From positions 1 through 7,325 of the forward strand of contig RZYZ01000102.1 in NCBI GenBank assembly GCA_009930125.1: a stretch of DNA of 7,325 bases, read 5' to 3'. Of the stretch, positions 5,325-7,325 are shown piece after piece. The stretch is from Clostridia bacterium (lineage in GTDB: Bacteria; Bacillota; Clostridia; Clostridiales; Clostridiaceae). The position numbers and the translations under genes were made by a program. How positions within the stretch are numbered: the first letter of the stretch is position 1; the number at the start of each line of letters is the position of its first letter. Below the pieces are notes generated by a model. It saw only the letters and a program-made list of their open reading frames with translations. It was not told the origin of the DNA and searched no databases.

Positions 5325-6761
5325 TCAGTAGACCTCCAGCTGTCCCATCATACCCGCTTCTTCATGTTCCAGGATATGACAGTGATACATGAAAACCCCT
5401 TTGAATCGGAACCTGACAATGATCCGGACGGTTTCTCCCGAGTTCACAAAAATGGTATCCTTCCATCCTTTCTCATTGAGATACGGTTCCTCCCCATCCC
5501 GACTAAGAACCTGAAACTGTGTTCCATGGATATGGAAGGGATGCCCGGGACTGCCCATCATCATGGATCTGTTTGTTCTGATTTCCCAGATTTCAAGCTC
5601 TCCCTCTGCCACGTCATCATCAATCCGATCCATATCAAACTGACGGCCATTCAGGGTGACCATATGGCCCATACCATCCAGTTCGATGCTTTTGAAACCT
5701 GTAACCAGATCCGGATCCATCCTTTCGATTTCCGCCAGCTTTTCAGGAATTTCTGTGGAATCTTCCGCCTCGTCTTCCACTCTGAACGACATGACCCGTT
5801 CTCCATCACTCATCAGTTCTAGCACATCTCCGTTTTTATACTTTGAGAAATCCACGATGATTTCCGCTCTTTCTCCTGGTGTGATGAACAGCGCATCCCT
5901 TTCCAAAGGACTTTCCAGAAGCCCTCCATCTGATGCAATCTGCAGGAATGCACTCCGGTCACTGAGTCTTAAATCAAAGTTTCTGGCGTTGGCCCCGTTC
6001 ACGATTCTGAATCTCATCTTCACCTGGTCCACATCCAGATAGGGGGTAATGGCACCATTGACCATGATATGGTCTCCGTAGGCGCCATCCATCATGTTGT
6101 CGTAATATAGAAACGAACCATCCTCAGTGAAGCTTCTGTCCTGAATGATCAGTGGAATATCATTGACGCCATATTCATCCGGAAGATTCAGTGACTTTGT
6201 ATTTTCATCCTCCACGATCAGCAGTCCTGCCAATCCATAGTAGACCTGTATAGCCGTAGTTCCGATGACATGGGGATGAAACCATAGGGTGGCTGCAGGC
6301 TGGTCTATGGAAAACACCGGTTCCCAGGTTCCATTTTCTGGAATCACCTGGTGGGGTCCTCCATCTGCTGTGCCTTCCACTTCCAATCCATGCCAGTGCA
6401 CGGAGGTTTCATCAGAAAGCTCATTTCGTACATGCATCCGCACCTCATCTCCTCGCGAGACCCTGATTACAGGTCCAAGATAACTTCCGTTATAACCGAG
6501 AGTTGGTGTAGTCTGTCCAGGGATAAACTCCGTTTCTCCTTCCTGCACACTGATCTCAAATTCGGAAATACCCTCATTCGGGTTCTGATCTTCCAGGAGA
6601 GCAGGGACAGGAAGTTTTCTCTCTGCATCAGTATCCACGGCATCTTCATTTCCGTTGTCTACGTTCACCGGAAATTCACCTGATCTCATGAAGAGCCCTA
6701 TGCTACCAATTATGATAAGCAGTGCACCCAGGAAGATGACTGCAGTCCATTTGTTTTTCAA
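5325..6761 (-). CDS. Exported multicopper oxidase, CueO/CotA-like
   Basis: This is a three-domain multicopper oxidase that oxidises a substrate (likely Cu(I) or other small reductants) and reduces O2 to water outside the membrane. The 478 residues start with a hydrophobic segment (7-24) followed by an acidic linker (about 30-65). Copper motifs are complete: HWHG with H122/H124, FHPH with H162/H164, HPFHIHG with H407/H410/H412, and HCHILEHEEAGMM with H460, C461, H462, H466 and axial M471. There is no lipobox cysteine and no twin-arginine signal, so it is probably Sec-exported and membrane-anchored, unlike Tat-exported E. coli CueO. A Met-rich copper-binding insert like that of CueO is not obvious, only MMM at 400-402. 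The start is TTG, supported by AGGAGGG seven bases upstream. It follows the P1B ATPase gene by 48 nt with no terminator between, so both are likely one transcript for copper resistance. The exact substrate is open. Confidence 0.92.
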   Translation of the reverse strand: MKNKWTAVIFLGALLIIIGSIGLFMRSGEFPVNVDNGNEDAVDTDAERKLPVPALLEDQNPNEGISEFEISVQEGETEFIPGQTTPTLGYNGSYLGPVIRVSRGDEVRMHVRNELSDETSVHWHGLEVEGTADGGPHQVIPENGTWEPVFSIDQPAATLWFHPHVIGTTAIQVYYGLAGLLIVEDENTKSLNLPDEYGVNDIPLIIQDRSFTEDGSFLYYDNMMDGAYGDHIMVNGAITPYLDVDQVKMRFRIVNGANARNFDLRLSDRSAFLQIASDGGLLESPLERDALFITPGERAEIIVDFSKYKNGDVLELMSDGERVMSFRVEDEAEDSTEIPEKLAEIERMDPDLVTGFKSIELDGMGHMVTLNGRQFDMDRIDDDVAEGELEIWEIRTNRSMMMGSPGHPFHIHGTQFQVLSRDGEEPYLNEKGWKDTIFVNSGETVRIIVRFRFKGVFMYHCHILEHEEAGMMGQLEVY

Positions 6762-6768
6762 TTTCCAA

Positions 6769-6775
6769 CCCTCCT
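6769..6775 (-). promoter_or_regulatory. Ribosome binding site that supports the TTG start of the multicopper oxidase
   Basis: AGGAGGG lies seven bases before TTG 6761. The codons after the TTG give MKNKW and a hydrophobic export segment, and no ATG is found nearby in frame before that segment, so the TTG is the best start. Confidence 0.8.
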
Positions 6776-6809
6776 ATTCCAGAAAAGCCTTAACAGTTTC
6801 ATTGGATAA

Positions 6810-7325
6810 TCAGTCAATTTTCAGAAACCTTGCGTTGATCGCTACAATCACTGTACTGAGTGACATGAGCACTGCGCCCAGCGCCGGACTGATGACAATG
6901 CCCTGATTGATGAGCACACCTGCAGCAAGAGGCAGTGCAATGAGGTTGTACCCCGTTGCCCAGATGAGGTTCTGGATCATCTTTCGGTATGTCGCCTTGG
7001 AAAGCCGGATGATGTTCACCACATCCAGCGGATTGTTCTTCACCAGAATGATATCCGCCGTTTCTATGGCCACATCCGTCCCTGCACCCACTGCAATGCC
7101 CAGGTCCGCCTTCGCCAGGGCAGGTGCGTCGTTGACTCCGTCTCCGGTCATGGCGACCTTTTTCCCCTGCCTGATGAGCGCATCAATCTTGTCCGCCTTC
7201 TCACTGGGCAGAACTTCTGAAATGATTTCATCGATGCCCAGCTCCTTCCCTACAAAGGAAGCCACCTTTCGGTTGTCTCCTGTGAGCATGATGGATTCGA
7301 TATTCATGGATTTAAGGACACGCAC
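6810..7325 (-). CDS. Copper-type P1B ATPase, CopB-like (5' end beyond the window)
   Basis: This is the C-terminal part (171 residues) of a heavy-metal-exporting P-type ATPase of the plasma membrane. Visible: MLTGDN of the nucleotide/hinge region, TGDGVNDAPALAKADLGIA (the conserved P-domain Mg site), and the last two membrane helices. Helix 7 reads NLIWATGYN followed four residues later by P, and helix 8 ends in MSLST with a following N. In P1B typing, MSxST points to group P1B-3 (CopB, copper or silver), whereas CopA has MxxSS; NX5GYN fits the same group. The CPH or CPC motif needed to confirm this lies outside the window. The frame is open to the right edge; the GTG there is just the cut point, not a start. 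It ends 48 nt before the multicopper oxidase, suggesting one copper-resistance operon. Confidence 0.93.
   Translation of the reverse strand: MRVLKSMNIESIMLTGDNRKVASFVGKELGIDEIISEVLPSEKADKIDALIRQGKKVAMTGDGVNDAPALAKADLGIAVGAGTDVAIETADIILVKNNPLDVVNIIRLSKATYRKMIQNLIWATGYNLIALPLAAGVLINQGIVISPALGAVLMSLSTVIVAINARFLKID

Noticed and set aside
5098..5331. Plus-strand open frame of 77 codons in the gap before atpD
   Set aside because: It runs across the predicted atp promoter and the terminator on the other strand, and its product has no recognisable features.
1..7325. CRISPR array, tRNA, rRNA, insertion sequence or prophage pieces
   Set aside because: I saw no regularly spaced repeats, no cloverleaf or rRNA motifs, and no transposase or phage-like proteins in any frame.

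Overview
All genes in this window read on the minus strand, so it is best read from right to left. Three regions are visible: (1) 7325-5325, the 3' end of a copper-type P1B ATPase gene followed by an exported multicopper oxidase; (2) 5324-5036, a gene-free gap with a terminator for the copper genes and a promoter for the next operon; (3) 5035-1, a compact rotary-ATPase operon that runs off the left edge inside the alpha-subunit gene.

The rotary-ATPase genes follow the order atpD (beta), atpC (epsilon), atpQ, atpR, atpB (a), atpE (c), atpF (b with a delta-like C-terminus), atpA (alpha). This is the signature order of the N-ATPases, a laterally spread subfamily of F-type ATPases that usually exists beside a normal housekeeping F1Fo operon. 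The marks of the subfamily are all present: beta-epsilon genes first, two extra small membrane proteins AtpQ and AtpR, no separate delta gene, a long AtpF, and a c subunit with carboxylates in both helices (E30 and E63, the latter in an EST..Y ion site). The last gene of such operons, atpG (gamma), would be expected just beyond position 1. The alpha gene (914 to 1) is open to the window edge and is cut there.

The genes are tightly packed: atpD/atpC and atpF/atpA overlap by about 11 nt and the other gaps are 4-19 nt, which suggests one transcript and translational coupling. A good sigma70/sigmaA-like promoter (TAGACA - 17 bp - TATACT, 5187-5159) lies upstream of atpD, and a GC-rich hairpin with a T tract (5274-5247) separates it from the multicopper oxidase gene.

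The copper pair fits metal detoxification: a P1B-type pump whose last two membrane helices carry NX5GYN and MSLST motifs (the CopB/P1B-3 pattern), and a three-cupredoxin oxidase with all four copper-binding motifs, exported with an N-terminal hydrophobic anchor rather than a twin-arginine signal.

Organism: strong AGGAGG-type ribosome sites, GTG and TTG starts beside them, and roughly balanced base composition suggest a Bacillota (Firmicutes)-like bacterium, but this is inference and the genus cannot be read from the window. The system is a known family. The less ordinary details are in the subunits: the beta DELSEED loop reads SELSSKD, both P-loops carry conservative changes, and AtpF visibly ends in a delta C-terminal domain.
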